DNA from: Nocardioides sp. Soil774
GTDB lineage: Bacteria; Actinomycetota; Actinomycetes; Propionibacteriales; Nocardioidaceae
Assembly (NCBI RefSeq): GCF_001428125.1
Contig: NZ_LMSM01000001.1
Span: forward strand, 187,306-251,305
DNA: 64,000 nt
Reading direction: 5' to 3'
In this document: positions 45,603 to 57,514 of the stretch, in pieces
Layout of the letters: every line of letters starts with the position of its first letter
Position numbering within the stretch: position 1 is the stretch's first letter
Notes under the pieces: model-generated
The model's input: the letters and a program-made list of their open reading frames with translations, nothing else
Told to the model about the DNA's origin: nothing
The model's database searches: none
Position numbers and translations under genes: made by a program

Positions 45603-46520
45603 GTGGACCTGAGCGCTCTCATCTTCGTCGCCCTTGCCGTGGCGTGGGCCGTCTACCTGATCCCCAAGGCCCTCAAGCACCACGACGAGGTCGTGCGCAG
45701 CCGGTCGGTGGAGAAGTTCTCCCACACGATGCGGGTGCTGGCGCGCCGCGAGCCGGTCGACCGCCGCAACGCGCGCCTCGTCGTCGCCCCGATCCGCGCT
45801 GCGCTCCGCCCGCCCGTGGAGACCAAGGCGCGCACCGCTCCTGCGGCCGTTGACGCCTCGGTCACCACCACCGTCACGCGCGAGGTGACGACCACCGTCG
45901 CGGCTCGTCCCGTGGCGCCGCAGACCGAGCGCGCCTCGGCCCGCCGGGCCGCGAAGCGTCGCCGCAACGTGCTCGCCCTGATCGTCCTGGTCAACGCGGT
46001 CGTCGTCGGCCTCGCCCTCGCTGCCGTGGTCGCGTGGTCCTGGGTCGCGGCCCCGGTCACGCTGCTGGTGGCCTGGCTGGTCGCCTGCCGGCTCTCCGTC
46101 CGCTCCGAGCGCGCGCAGCGCGCGAGCCGCGCGGCGATCGAGATCGGTCTGCCCCCGCTCGTCGACGATGACGACGACGACCTCGGCCTCACCGGCGAGC
46201 TGCCGATGACCCCGCCCCAGCCGCGCGCCCCCGCCGCCCCCACGCGGGTCGACGAGGAGGCCCCGGCCGGCGAGGTGCCGGTGGAGGTGCCGGTCCAGGT
46301 GCCGGTGCCCGGTGGCTGGGACATGGTGCCCACCACCCTCCCGACCTACGTCGGCAAGCCGGCCGCGCAGCGGCGTACGGTCTCCACGATCGACCTCGAC
46401 TCCACCGGCGTCTGGTCGAGCGGCCACTCCGACTCCGACTCGGCGCTTGCCCGCTCGGCCGAGGAGTCCGCCAAGGTCGCCCGCGAGGCCGACGAGGCGC
46501 GTCGCGCGAGCGGGGCCTGA
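45603..46520 (+). CDS. sepX: Divisome protein SepX/GlpR
   Basis: 305 residues from GTG 45603. The N-terminus MDLSALIFVALAVAWAVYLIPKALKHHDEVVRSRSVEKFSHTMRVLARRE is diagnostic: a membrane helix, then the YLIP and S-V-E-K-F motifs. Two more membrane helices occur at about 120-165, and the C-terminal half is a low-complexity acidic/Pro/Val region. SepX stabilises the divisome in Streptomyces. The order of mog, rimJ-like gene, sepX and tRNA-Ala matches my memory of related actinobacteria. Confidence 0.9.
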   Translation: MDLSALIFVALAVAWAVYLIPKALKHHDEVVRSRSVEKFSHTMRVLARREPVDRRNARLVVAPIRAALRPPVETKARTAPAAVDASVTTTVTREVTTTVAARPVAPQTERASARRAAKRRRNVLALIVLVNAVVVGLALAAVVAWSWVAAPVTLLVAWLVACRLSVRSERAQRASRAAIEIGLPPLVDDDDDDLGLTGELPMTPPQPRAPAAPTRVDEEAPAGEVPVEVPVQVPVPGGWDMVPTTLPTYVGKPAAQRRTVSTIDLDSTGVWSSGHSDSDSALARSAEESAKVAREADEARRASGA

Positions 46521-46601
46521 GCCGCCCGGAGACCCACGGGTGGGGCGATTCGGTCGCCCCGATCACGCTCGTGTATCTTGGCGTCGCGCCGTGAGGCGCA
46601 T

Positions 46602-46677
<76 letters not shown>

Positions 46678-46681
46678 CGTG

Positions 46682-46723
46682 ACAACCGCCCGCGACCTGC
46701 GACGACAGGACGTGGGCGGTTGT
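46682..46723 (+). terminator. Terminator of tRNA-Ala
   Basis: Arms ACAACCGCCC and GGGCGGTTGT are perfect over 10 bp, starting 5 bases after the encoded CCA. Confidence 0.65.
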
Positions 46724-46936
46724 GCGTCTCGGGGTCTGCCGAGCAGGAGGCGCTCCCGCCCCGCGCAGGGGAGTCGGGGGTAGACCGGGACGGGAGCGCG
46801 ACCAGGGGGCAAGCACGGACGATAGGGATCCGCGGGATGCCCGTCACCACCTGCGCATGGCCATCCCCGAATCTTTGCCCGGTGTCCAACCACTGGCGAA
46901 CCTGACCACTGAAGTGGCACTACCCGCGACGGAACG

Positions 46937-46974
46937 CACCCCGGCCGTCACGGGGGATGAGAACGGCCGGGGTG
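46937..46974 (-). terminator. Terminator hairpin for the response regulator gene
   Basis: Arms CACCCCGGCCGT and ACGGCCGGGGTG are perfect over 12 bp with a 14-base loop, about 110 bases beyond the regulator's stop. Confidence 0.55.
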
Positions 46975-47085
46975 CTGGCGACGACGCTACGGGACCGTTC
47001 GCCAAGCGACGAAACGCGGCCGGGCGCGCCGCACTCGCGTTGACTACCGGTCGACCACCCACCGGACCCGAGGTGATGCGGCCAG

Positions 47086-47451
47086 CTAGGCCTGCGCGAG
47101 AAGCGCTGCGACCTGGTCGCGGAGCTCGGCGAGCTTGAAGGGCTTGGGCATGTGAGCAGTCACGCCGGCCGCTTCTGCGTCCTCGAGGTCGCCGCTGGTG
47201 GCCGAGGCCGTGACGAGCAGGATCGGGATGTCGCATCGTGGGTCCGCCCGAATCAGCTGGGTGAGCTCGATGCCGTTCATGCCGGGCATGAGCAGGTCGG
47301 AGACGATGAGGTCGAACTCGCGACGCACGTGCATGTCGGCGGCTTCGGAGCCGTCTGAGGCGACGGCCACGTCATGGCCAGCACGCTCGAGGGTCCGGCT
47401 CATCACGTCACGGATGTCGGGATCGTCGTCGACCACGAGTATGTGCGCCAT
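47086..47451 (-). CDS. Single-domain response regulator
   Basis: 121 residues from ATG 47451. A receiver domain only: HILVVDDDPDIRDVM (acidic pair), FDLIVSDLLMPGMNGIEL with the phospho-accepting Asp, ILLVTASAT, and HMPKPFKLAEL with the conserved Lys. There is no output domain, so it may act in a phosphorelay or by protein contacts. No histidine kinase is adjacent. A minus-strand GGGGGGTACC upstream of the start may be its ribosome-binding site. Confidence 0.88.
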   Translation of the reverse strand: MAHILVVDDDPDIRDVMSRTLERAGHDVAVASDGSEAADMHVRREFDLIVSDLLMPGMNGIELTQLIRADPRCDIPILLVTASATSGDLEDAEAAGVTAHMPKPFKLAELRDQVAALLAQA

Positions 47452-47731
47452 TGCAGGTACCCCCCGGTGTCTGCTTGAGGCCGCGGCGCGGTGTCGGGCC
47501 GCTGACCCTGTCTGGTCTACCCAACGCGAGGGAACGGCAAACGTCACGTGGACACGAGGTGCTTGGCGTGGAGTCGTCACGCCTGCGTGAGCATCCCCCG
47601 TCGGCTGCGGGCTCTCGGCGTCTGCGGGAGCAGCTGCGAAGCCTGGTCCAGACCACTGCGAAGAATTCTCGCCGGGTGCGTAACACCTGCGCAGCCCCTC
47701 ACGCTGTAGAGGTGAAGCGGCCGCGTTCCGC

Positions 47732-47855
47732 GGGGCCGCCCGTCGCACCCGCACACTGAGCTCCCGCCGGTGTGTGGTTCCCCCCAGGAAGCGACGGGCG
47801 GCCCCACAACGCACAGCAGCGGCGCGACCCTCCCCCCGTGGGCCGCGCCGCTGCT
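47732..47855 (+). ncRNA. 6C-type small RNA
   Basis: Two large hairpins follow each other, each with a CCCCCC run in its loop. Hairpin 1 has perfect 15-bp arms GGGGCCGCCCGTCGC (47732-47746) and GCGACGGGCGGCCCC (47791-47805). Hairpin 2 has perfect arms GCAGCGGCGCG (47816-47826) and CGCGCCGCTGC (47844-47854), extended by an A:T pair. Two stems with six-C loops define the actinobacterial 6C RNA. It ends about 34 bases before the next gene, so the second stem can act as its terminator. Ends are estimates. Confidence 0.75.
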
Positions 47856-47876
47856 CCGCATGTCGGGCCCCGGCGC

Positions 47877-47882
47877 TACGGT
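47877..47882 (+). promoter_or_regulatory. -10 box of the gene at 47889
   Basis: TACGGT, 6 bases before the GTG at 47889. Confidence 0.45.
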
Positions 47883-47888
47883 CAGGGC

Positions 47889-48500
47889 GTGAGCGACTTC
47901 CAGCGCATCTTCGTCGTGAGCGCGCAGGCCGGGGACGCCGACGTGGAGCGGTTGCGCAGACGTCTCGGCGCCTCGGTGCGCGTGCTCACCGCGCCGACGG
48001 CCGAGGCCAAGCGGGTCGTCGAGGCGCTGCGGTTCGACCCCGTGCCCGAGGTGGCGCTCGCACCCGTGCGCTTCCCCGACGGCGACCGCGGGCACCGCCT
48101 CGACGGGCTCGTACGCCGTCATGCGGTGGAAGACCGCTACCGCGACCTCGTGGTGGTCGCCGACCCGGCGACGCTGACCCTGCTGCTGCGCGTCCTGGCG
48201 CCCGACCAGCTGCCCGAGGGCGGGCCGGTGACCGAGGTGGGCCTGCCGCGCGGGCCGCGACCGGTGCCGCTCAACCGTGCGGCCGTCGGTGGTGTCGCCC
48301 TGGGGTTCGTGGCCGGCGTGCTGTCCGGAGTCGTGCCGTTCTGGGTGCTGCCGGTCCTCGTCGTGCTCGCCGGGCTGGTGCTGCTCCTCGTGCCCGGACG
48401 GCGCCACGTCGGGCAGGCGCTGCTGATCGCGACCGGGGTGGCGGCCGTGGTCATGCTGTTCTCGGTCGCGGGCTCGTCGAGGTTCCCCGGCTCCTGGTGA
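47889..48500 (+). CDS. Membrane protein with cytoplasmic N-terminal domain, unknown
   Basis: 203 residues from GTG 47889; the longer frame upstream runs through the 6C RNA and was rejected. The first ~135 residues are soluble (RIFVVSAQAGDADVERLRRRLGASVRVLTAPTAEAKRVVEALRFDPVPEVALAP), followed by two or three hydrophobic segments from about 145 and a short tail. I do not recognise the family. Tandem GGACCGGTGA-like repeats lie just after the stop. Confidence 0.65.
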   Translation: MSDFQRIFVVSAQAGDADVERLRRRLGASVRVLTAPTAEAKRVVEALRFDPVPEVALAPVRFPDGDRGHRLDGLVRRHAVEDRYRDLVVVADPATLTLLLRVLAPDQLPEGGPVTEVGLPRGPRPVPLNRAAVGGVALGFVAGVLSGVVPFWVLPVLVVLAGLVLLLVPGRRHVGQALLIATGVAAVVMLFSVAGSSRFPGSW

Positions 48501-48532
48501 GGACCGGTGAGGACCGGTGAGGTCGGTCGGGC

Positions 48533-48769
48533 TCAGCCCTTGCGGGGGCCGAACAGCAGCCCGCGTCGGGCCGGCTTCGCCGCCGACCGCGGCTGCGGCA
48601 CGGTGGGGGCAGGCCACCACTCGAGGCTGGGGTATCCGGCGCGGTTGTAGCCCTCGCGGTAGACGAAGTGGTCACCGCAGGAGCACACCCAGCGCTCGCC
48701 GACCTCGTGACCCTCGGGCGTGGGCGCGTCCGCGGTCTGCAGGCAGACGTGGATCATCGTGGAGTCCAT
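48533..48769 (-). CDS. Small hypothetical protein
   Basis: 78 residues from ATG 48769, which has AGGAGG 6 bases upstream; a longer frame to 48814 lacks one. It contains HVCLQTADAPTPEGHEVGERWVCSCGDHFVYREGYNRAGYPSLEWWPAP, with Cys and His spacing (C...H...CSCG..H) that could bind a metal. The basic C-terminus GLLFGPRKG is typical of small actinobacterial proteins. Function unknown. Confidence 0.65.
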   Translation of the reverse strand: MDSTMIHVCLQTADAPTPEGHEVGERWVCSCGDHFVYREGYNRAGYPSLEWWPAPTVPQPRSAAKPARRGLLFGPRKG

Positions 48770-48925
48770 GGCGCACCCTCCTGGCGTCATCCCGAAGCGA
48801 TCGGGTTTGTCCATGGTCTCGCCGAATTGGGCCGAACGCCACGGCTGTCTCCGGAACTACGGGGCATCTTGAGCGAACCTCGACGGTTCGTGCGGGGTTG
48901 GGCGGCCGGCGGACTGGACGGGGCG

Positions 48926-50524
48926 TCAGATCCAGCGCTGGAACCAGATGCGCGCGTCCCACTCCGACTTGGTGAGCAGCACGTCGGTCCACACGGGCCA
49001 GAACCACGCGAAGGCGATCAGGGCCAGCACGGTGTAGCTGCCGGCGACGACCACCCCGAACGTACGACGCGGGCCGGGCACGTCGGAGGTGCCGATCAGG
49101 TGCCCCATCGCGAGGGCGATCGAGAGGACCATGAAGGGCAGGCAGGCGATCGCGTAGAAGAAGAAGATCGGACGGTCGTCGTAGAGGAACCACGGCAGCC
49201 AGGTGCTCGCCAGCCCGACGACCGCGACCCCGTGCCGCCAGTCCCGCGCGCCGATCCACAGCAGCAGCGAGGCGATCATCGCCAAGCAGCCGCCCCACCA
49301 GACGACGGGGTTGCCGATCAGCAGGATCTGGCGGATGCACGAGGAGCCTGCGGGCGCCCCGCACCCCTGCGAGCCCGGCTGGATGTCGACCTGGGCGTCG
49401 ACGCCGACGGGGCGTCCCATCACCAGCCACGTCGACGGCTTGGAGGCGTAGACGTGGGTGGAGTCGTTGAGGAAGTGGCTGTGGAAGGTGTAGACATCCT
49501 GGTGGTAGGACCACAGCGAGCGCAGCGACTGGGTCACATCGCCGAGGCCGTGGGCGTCCGGCTCGCTCGCGGTCGGCCACGGGTCGCCGCCGCCGTAGGA
49601 CGTGTACTGCGTGTTGCTGAAGGCCTGCTCGTAGGCGTCGGCGTGCATCAACCAGCCGGTCCACGAGGCGACGTAGGTGATCGCGGCGACGCCGACGAGC
49701 GCGAGGAAGGCCGGCACGCCGTCGAGCACGACGGAGCGGAGCAGCGCTCGCCGCTGGCCGAAGGCCCGGCGCGCCCCGGCGCTCCACAGCCATGCCAGCA
49801 GGCCGAAGGCGGCGAGGGTGGGCAGGGCCGACCACTTGGTGCCGCACGCCAGGCCGAAGGCGACCCCGCCCGCGAGCAGCCACGGTCGCCACCACGTACG
49901 TCGTGCTCCGGCCGCGAGGCGGTCGCGCAACCACTGGCGGTCGGCGACCACGCAGTGCGCGCCGAGGAGGATGAAGAAGGCCAGGAAGATGTCGAGGAGC
50001 GCGAGCCGCGACAGCACCAGCTGCAGGCCGTCGAGACAGAGCAGGAGCCCCGCGACCAGCCCGAGCACGGTCGAGCCGCTCACGCGGCGCACGAAGCGGC
50101 ACATCAGCAGCACCATCAGCGCGCCGACCACCGCGGAGGCGGTGCGCCATCCCGTGGGGTCCATGCCGAAGACCTTGATGCCGCCGGCGATCAGCCACTT
50201 GCCGACCTCCGGGTGCACGATCATCGACGGGCTGTCCTGCCAGAGCCCGGTCACCTGGCCGTTGAGGATGGTCTTGTCGGCGTCCTCGACATAGCTGCGG
50301 ACGTAGCCGAAGTTGAGCAGCGACCAGGCGTCCTTGGCGTAGTAGGTCTCGTCGAAGGAGAACTGGTGGGGCGTCCCGAGGTGCCAGCGACGCAGGAAGA
50401 GGGCCAGGCCTGCGAGGCAGATCGCGCCCATCCAGCCCGGCCACGGGTCCTCCGAGCGCCAGCGCGGGCGGTTCCGCTCGGCGGCAGTCGGGATCACGAC
50501 CGGGGGTGGGGCGGTCTGGGTCAC
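48926..50524 (-). CDS. Protein O-mannosyltransferase (PMT family)
   Basis: 532 residues from GTG 50524; the longer frame to 50728 would run through rsmI and is rejected. A PMT/GT39 pattern is present: FSFDETYYAKDAWSLLNFGYVR contains the catalytic Asp-Glu pair in the first extracellular loop, followed by many membrane helices and WASYHQDVYTFHSH-like loops (here LWSYHQDVYTFHSHFL). It transfers mannose from a polyprenyl phosphate to Ser/Thr of exported proteins. TAGAGT is 7 bases before the start. It is divergent from rsmI, a pairing common in actinobacteria. Confidence 0.9.
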   Translation of the reverse strand: MTQTAPPPVVIPTAAERNRPRWRSEDPWPGWMGAICLAGLALFLRRWHLGTPHQFSFDETYYAKDAWSLLNFGYVRSYVEDADKTILNGQVTGLWQDSPSMIVHPEVGKWLIAGGIKVFGMDPTGWRTASAVVGALMVLLMCRFVRRVSGSTVLGLVAGLLLCLDGLQLVLSRLALLDIFLAFFILLGAHCVVADRQWLRDRLAAGARRTWWRPWLLAGGVAFGLACGTKWSALPTLAAFGLLAWLWSAGARRAFGQRRALLRSVVLDGVPAFLALVGVAAITYVASWTGWLMHADAYEQAFSNTQYTSYGGGDPWPTASEPDAHGLGDVTQSLRSLWSYHQDVYTFHSHFLNDSTHVYASKPSTWLVMGRPVGVDAQVDIQPGSQGCGAPAGSSCIRQILLIGNPVVWWGGCLAMIASLLLWIGARDWRHGVAVVGLASTWLPWFLYDDRPIFFFYAIACLPFMVLSIALAMGHLIGTSDVPGPRRTFGVVVAGSYTVLALIAFAWFWPVWTDVLLTKSEWDARIWFQRWI

Positions 50525-50531
50525 GACCGGA

Positions 50532-50537
50532 ACTCTA
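50532..50537 (-). promoter_or_regulatory. -10 box of the mannosyltransferase gene
   Basis: Minus-strand TAGAGT, 7 bases before the GTG at 50524. Confidence 0.45.
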
Positions 50538-50579
50538 ACCAGAGCCGGGCGCCCGGCCCCGGCCTGACATGATCGACCC

Positions 50580-51410
50580 ATGGCTGGCGTCCTGGTCCTC
50601 GCGGGCACCCCGATCGGGCAGGCGGGCGACGCACCGCCCCGCCTCGCCGCCGAGCTCTCCGGCGCCGACGTCGTCGCCGCCGAGGACACCCGCCGGCTCA
50701 AGCGCCTGTGCGCCGACCTCGACATCACGCTGTCGGGTCGCGTGGTGTCCTACTTCGAGGGCAACGAGCAGGCCCGCACGCCCGCGCTGCTGGAGGCGCT
50801 GCTGGCCGGCGACCGCGTCGTGCTGGTGACCGATGCGGGGATGCCGAGCGTCTCCGACCCGGGCTACCGCCTGGTCGCCGCGGCGGTCGAGCACGACGTA
50901 CGGGTCACGGCCGTGCCGGGCCCGAGCGCGGTCCTGACCGCGCTCGCCGTCAGCGGCCTGCCGGTCGACCGCTTCTGCTTCGAGGGCTTCCTGCCGCGCA
51001 AGGCGGGCGAGCGCGGGCGCCGGCTCGCCGCCCTCGCCGCCGAGGAGCGCACGATGGTGTTCTTCGAGGCGCCGCACCGCACCGAGGCCGCGCTCGCCGC
51101 GATGGCGGAGGCGCTGGGGGAGGACCGTGCGGCGGCGGTGTGCCGCGAGCTCACCAAGACCCACGAGGAAGTACGCCGCGGACCGCTCGGCGAGCTCGTC
51201 GCGTGGGCCGCCGACGGCGTGCGGGGCGAGGTCACGATCGTGGTCGAGGGATCGAGCGGCGCCCCCGCGGTGGCCACCGACCCCGGCTCGCTCCGCTCGG
51301 CCGTCGCGGAGCTGGAGGCCTCCGGGTCCACCCGCAAGGAGGCCATCGCCGAGGTCGCCAGGCGAGCCGGCCTCCCCAAGAGAGAGGTGTACGACGTTGT
51401 CCACCGCTGA
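50580..51410 (+). CDS. rsmI: 16S rRNA (cytidine1402-2'-O)-methyltransferase
   Basis: 276 residues. LVLAGTPIGQAGDAPPRLAAELSGADVVAAEDTRRLKRL, YFEGNE, VLVTDAGMPSVSDPGYRLV, VPGPSAVLTALAVSGL and FEGFLPRK are RsmI blocks. It methylates C1402 of 16S rRNA in the decoding site using SAM. CATGAT lies 6 bases before the ATG. tatD begins inside its 3' end. Confidence 0.93.
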   Translation: MAGVLVLAGTPIGQAGDAPPRLAAELSGADVVAAEDTRRLKRLCADLDITLSGRVVSYFEGNEQARTPALLEALLAGDRVVLVTDAGMPSVSDPGYRLVAAAVEHDVRVTAVPGPSAVLTALAVSGLPVDRFCFEGFLPRKAGERGRRLAALAAEERTMVFFEAPHRTEAALAAMAEALGEDRAAAVCRELTKTHEEVRRGPLGELVAWAADGVRGEVTIVVEGSSGAPAVATDPGSLRSAVAELEASGSTRKEAIAEVARRAGLPKREVYDVVHR

Positions 51411-52317
51411 GCCCCAGGGCGGTCCGACGCGCGCGCGGGCCGCGACGGAGGAGAAGTCCGGCGCGCGCCGCGACCGTGAGCGGCCGCCCGCGCCCGAGCC
51501 GCTGCCCCACCCGGTCGTGGACAACCACTGCCACCTCGACATCGCCGACGGCGACTGGGTCTCCACGTCCGAGGCCATCGCGGCCGCTGCGGCCGTCGGC
51601 GTGCCGCGGATCGTGCAGATCGGCTGCGACCTGCCCGGCGCCCGGTGGGCGGTCGAGGCGGCCGCCGAGCACGAGGCCCTGATCGCCGGGGTCGCGCTGC
51701 ACCCCAACGAGGCCCCGCGCCTGGCCGCCACGGGCGACCTCGAGGCGGCGCTGGAGGAGATCGAGCGCCTCGCCACGGCCCACGACAAGGTGCGGGCGGT
51801 GGGGGAGACCGGGCTCGACCGCTTCAGGCATGCGCAGAGCCGCACCGGCGCCGAGGGGTGGGCCGCGCAGGAGGAGAGCTTCCGGCGCCACATCGACCTG
51901 GCCAAGCGACTCGACAAGACCCTCGTCATCCACGACCGCGACGCCCACGACGACGTGCTGCGGGTGCTCGACGAGGAGGGCGTCCCGGAGCGCTGGGTGA
52001 TGCACTGCTTCTCCGGTGACGACGACTTCGCGCGCCGCTGCCTGGACCGCGGCGCGTTCCTCAGCTTCGCCGGCACGGTGACCTTCAAGAACGCCGCCCA
52101 CCTGCGCGACGCACTGGCCGTCACGCCGCGCGACCGGGTGCTGGTGGAGACCGACGCGCCGTTCCTGACCCCCACCCCCTGGCGCGGACGACCCAACGCC
52201 TCCTACCTCGTGCCGCTCACGGTCCGGGCGATGGCGGAGGTGCTCCACGCCGACCTCGAGGAGCTCTGCCACACCATCGACGCGACCACCGAGACCGCCT
52301 TCGGCGGCACCTGGTAG
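51397..52317 (+). CDS. tatD: TatD-family metal-dependent hydrolase/DNase
   Basis: 306 residues from TTG 51397, overlapping rsmI by 14 bases; a GTG or ATG start is not available at this end in this frame. After a charged N-terminus it has PVVDNHCHLDIADG with the first metal His pair, VALHPNEAPR, VGETGLDRFR, IHDRDAHDDVLRVL, HCFSGDDDFARRCL, and VETDAPFLTP, the TatD sites. The family has 3'-5' DNase activity. rpfB follows 255 bases downstream. Confidence 0.88.
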   Translation: MSTAEPQGGPTRARAATEEKSGARRDRERPPAPEPLPHPVVDNHCHLDIADGDWVSTSEAIAAAAAVGVPRIVQIGCDLPGARWAVEAAAEHEALIAGVALHPNEAPRLAATGDLEAALEEIERLATAHDKVRAVGETGLDRFRHAQSRTGAEGWAAQEESFRRHIDLAKRLDKTLVIHDRDAHDDVLRVLDEEGVPERWVMHCFSGDDDFARRCLDRGAFLSFAGTVTFKNAAHLRDALAVTPRDRVLVETDAPFLTPTPWRGRPNASYLVPLTVRAMAEVLHADLEELCHTIDATTETAFGGTW

Positions 52318-52363
52318 CCGGCCGCCGTGACCGGTCTCTCGTGGCGAATTTCGGGGTTCGAGT

Positions 52364-52391
52364 TTGCGTCAGGGCCTCACGTCGTTATCGT
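52364..52391 (+). promoter_or_regulatory. Candidate rpfB promoter
   Basis: TTGCGT and TATCGT are 16 bases apart. A transcript from here would have a leader of about 180 bases before the rpfB GTG. No riboswitch could be recognised in the leader. Confidence 0.35.
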
Positions 52392-52398
52392 CTTGTGA

Positions 52399-53724
<1,326 letters not shown>

Positions 53725-53735
53725 CGACCGCGTCG

Positions 53736-53772
53736 TTGGTCGAGGAGGGCGCCCGCGCCCGTCACGAGACCC
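53736..53772 (+). repeat. Dispersed intergenic repeat, copy B
   Basis: It has the TGGTCGAGGAGG and TCACGAGACCC ends of copy A (9429-9466). The inner stem here is GGGCGC/GCGCCC instead of GGTCGC/GCGACC, so both sides changed together and pairing is kept. Confidence 0.55.
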
Positions 53773-53786
53773 GACCCCGGTCGCAC

Positions 53787-53792
53787 TAGGCT
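53787..53792 (+). promoter_or_regulatory. -10 box of ksgA
   Basis: TAGGCT, 8 bases before the ATG at 53801. Confidence 0.4.
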
Positions 53793-53800
53793 TGCCCACC

Positions 53801-54682
53801 ATGACCACGAACCCGGCCGGCCCGAGACTCCTCGGGCCGGCCGAGGTGCGTCAGCTCGCCGCCGAGCTCGACCTGCGCCCGACCAAGCAGCGCGGGCAGA
53901 ACTTCGTCATCGACGCCAACACCGTGCGCCGCATCGTGCGCGAGTCCGCGATCACCGGTGACGACGTCGTGGTGGAGGTCGGTCCCGGCCTCGGCTCGCT
54001 GACGCTGGCGCTGCTCGAGGTGGCGCGGCGCGTCATCGCGATCGAGCTCGACCCGCTCCTCGCCGAGCGGCTGCCGGCCACCATCGCGGCGTACGCGCCG
54101 GACCAGGCCGACCGCTTCGAGGTGGTGCTGGCCGACGCGATGCGCGTCGAGGAGCTCCCCGGCCCGGCGCCCACCGCGCTCGTGGCCAACCTGCCCTACA
54201 ACGTCTCGGTGCCGGTGCTGATCCACCTGCTGACCCTGCTGCCCTCGCTCGAGCGCGGGCTGGTCATGGTGCAGGCCGAGGTCGCCGACCGCCTGGCTGC
54301 CGGGCCGGGGTCGAAGACCTACGGCGTGCCCAGCGTGAAGGCGGCGTGGTTCGCCGACGTACGCCGTGCCGGGGCGATCGGGCGCAACGTGTTCTGGCCG
54401 GCGCCCAACGTCGACTCCGGGCTGGTCGCGTGGACCCGGCGCGATCCGCCGCAGACGACCGCCACCCGCCAGGAGGTCTTCGCCGTCGTCGACGCCGCCT
54501 TCGCCCAGCGCCGCAAGCAGGTGCGCGCCGCGTTGCGGGGGCTCGCCGGGTCCGCCGAGCTCGCGACGGCCGCCCTCGAGTCGGCCGGGGTCGACCCGAC
54601 CGCTCGCGGTGAGGTGCTCACCGTCGAGGACTTCGCCCGCATCGCCGAGGGGCTCGCCGCCGCGCGCGGGGCGGGCGCGTGA
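53801..54682 (+). CDS. rsmA: 16S rRNA dimethyladenosine transferase (KsgA/RsmA)
   Basis: 293 residues from ATG 53801. [39 protein letters not shown] (SAM loop), [13 protein letters not shown], and [17 protein letters not shown] (NLPY catalytic motif) define the family, followed by [14 protein letters not shown]. It dimethylates A1518 and A1519 of 16S rRNA. ispE follows after 70 bases of GC-rich sequence. Confidence 0.95.
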   Translation: MTTNPAGPRLLGPAEVRQLAAELDLRPTKQRGQNFVIDANTVRRIVRESAITGDDVVVEVGPGLGSLTLALLEVARRVIAIELDPLLAERLPATIAAYAPDQADRFEVVLADAMRVEELPGPAPTALVANLPYNVSVPVLIHLLTLLPSLERGLVMVQAEVADRLAAGPGSKTYGVPSVKAAWFADVRRAGAIGRNVFWPAPNVDSGLVAWTRRDPPQTTATRQEVFAVVDAAFAQRRKQVRAALRGLAGSAELATAALESAGVDPTARGEVLTVEDFARIAEGLAAARGAGA

Positions 54683-54752
54683 ACACCACCCCCCGCCGTT
54701 CCTCTCCTCCGCCGCTTCGCTCCTCCGTCGAGCAACGACGCGGGGACCCCGG

Positions 54753-55658
54753 ATGAGCATCACCGTCCGCGCCGCCGCCAAGATCAACCTCCACCTCGGG
54801 GTCGGTCGCGTGCGCGACGACGGCTTCCACCCGCTCGACACCGTCTACCAGGCGATCGGCATCCACGACGACATCGCGCTGTCGCTCGCCGACGACCTGT
54901 CGCTCACCACGCACGTCGCCGACCACATCGACCCCGCGGCCGTGCCGTCCGGCGCGGACAACATCGTGCTCCGCGCCGCCCGGCTCCTCGCCGAGCACGC
55001 GGGACGACCCGCCACCGGGGCCTTCGAGGTGCGCAAGGACATCCCGGTGGCCGGTGGCATGGCCGGGGGCTCGGCCGACGCCGCCGCGGCGCTCGTGGCG
55101 TGCGACCGGCTCTGGGACCTGCAGACCTTCGATGACGACCTGCTCGCGCTGGCCGCCCGGCTCGGTAGCGACGTCCCCTTCTCGCTCGTCGGGGGTACGG
55201 CGCGGGGCCGGGGCCGCGGCGAGGTCGTCGAGGCGCTCGCCGACCCGGGCTCGTGGTGGTGGGTCGCGGTCCCGTCCGCCGAGGGGCTGTCGACCCCCGC
55301 CGTCTATGCCCACTTCGACGCGCTGCGCCCCGACGCGCCCGAGGTGCCGCCGTCCTCCGACGAGCTCCTGGCCGCGCTGGCGACCGGCGAGCCGCTGCGC
55401 CTGGCGCGGGCGCTGCACAACGACCTGCAGGAGCCGGCCATCGACCTGCGTCCCGACCTCGGCGACCTCATCGCCCGCGGGGAGTCCGAGGGTGCGCTCC
55501 GCGGGCTCGTCAGCGGGTCCGGCCCGACGGTCGTCTTCCTGTGCGACTCCGCCGACGGTGCCCGGGAGACGGCGCTCGGCCTCGCGGGCGCCGGGCACGA
55601 GGTCGTGCTCACCGCGACCGGCCCCGTCGCCGGCGCGCACGTGGTCGTCCCCGTCTGA
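54753..55658 (+). CDS. ispE: 4-diphosphocytidyl-2-C-methyl-D-erythritol kinase
   Basis: 301 residues from ATG 54753. VRAAAKINLHLGVGRVRDDGFHPLDTVYQAIGIHD is the N-terminal GHMP kinase signature; VRKDIPVAGGMAGGSADAAAALVACDRLW is the ATP loop; GLVSGSGPTVVFLC is the third motif. It acts in the non-mevalonate isoprenoid pathway. The ksgA-ispE-ABC-F order is conserved in actinobacteria. Confidence 0.95.
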   Translation: MSITVRAAAKINLHLGVGRVRDDGFHPLDTVYQAIGIHDDIALSLADDLSLTTHVADHIDPAAVPSGADNIVLRAARLLAEHAGRPATGAFEVRKDIPVAGGMAGGSADAAAALVACDRLWDLQTFDDDLLALAARLGSDVPFSLVGGTARGRGRGEVVEALADPGSWWWVAVPSAEGLSTPAVYAHFDALRPDAPEVPPSSDELLAALATGEPLRLARALHNDLQEPAIDLRPDLGDLIARGESEGALRGLVSGSGPTVVFLCDSADGARETALGLAGAGHEVVLTATGPVAGAHVVVPV

Positions 55659-55720
55659 CGCCGTCGAGGGCGTACGCCGATCCGTGTCCACGAGGTGATG
55701 CCTGAGAGGATCGTCCCCTC

Positions 55721-57511
<1,791 letters not shown>

Positions 57512-57514
57512 GGC

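Larger units (their letters stand above)
46678..47085. other. Intergenic region with two terminators, no gene seen
   Basis: This 408-base stretch after tRNA-Ala holds the tRNA terminator (46682-46723) and a hairpin for the convergent response regulator (46937-46974). The remaining frames lack ribosome-binding sites and recognisable protein features. No integrase or duplicated tRNA end is visible. Confidence 0.6.

Noticed and set aside
48926..50728. Longer mannosyltransferase frame starting at 50728
   Set aside because: The extra 68 residues are antisense to the start of rsmI and a -10 box fits the GTG at 50524.
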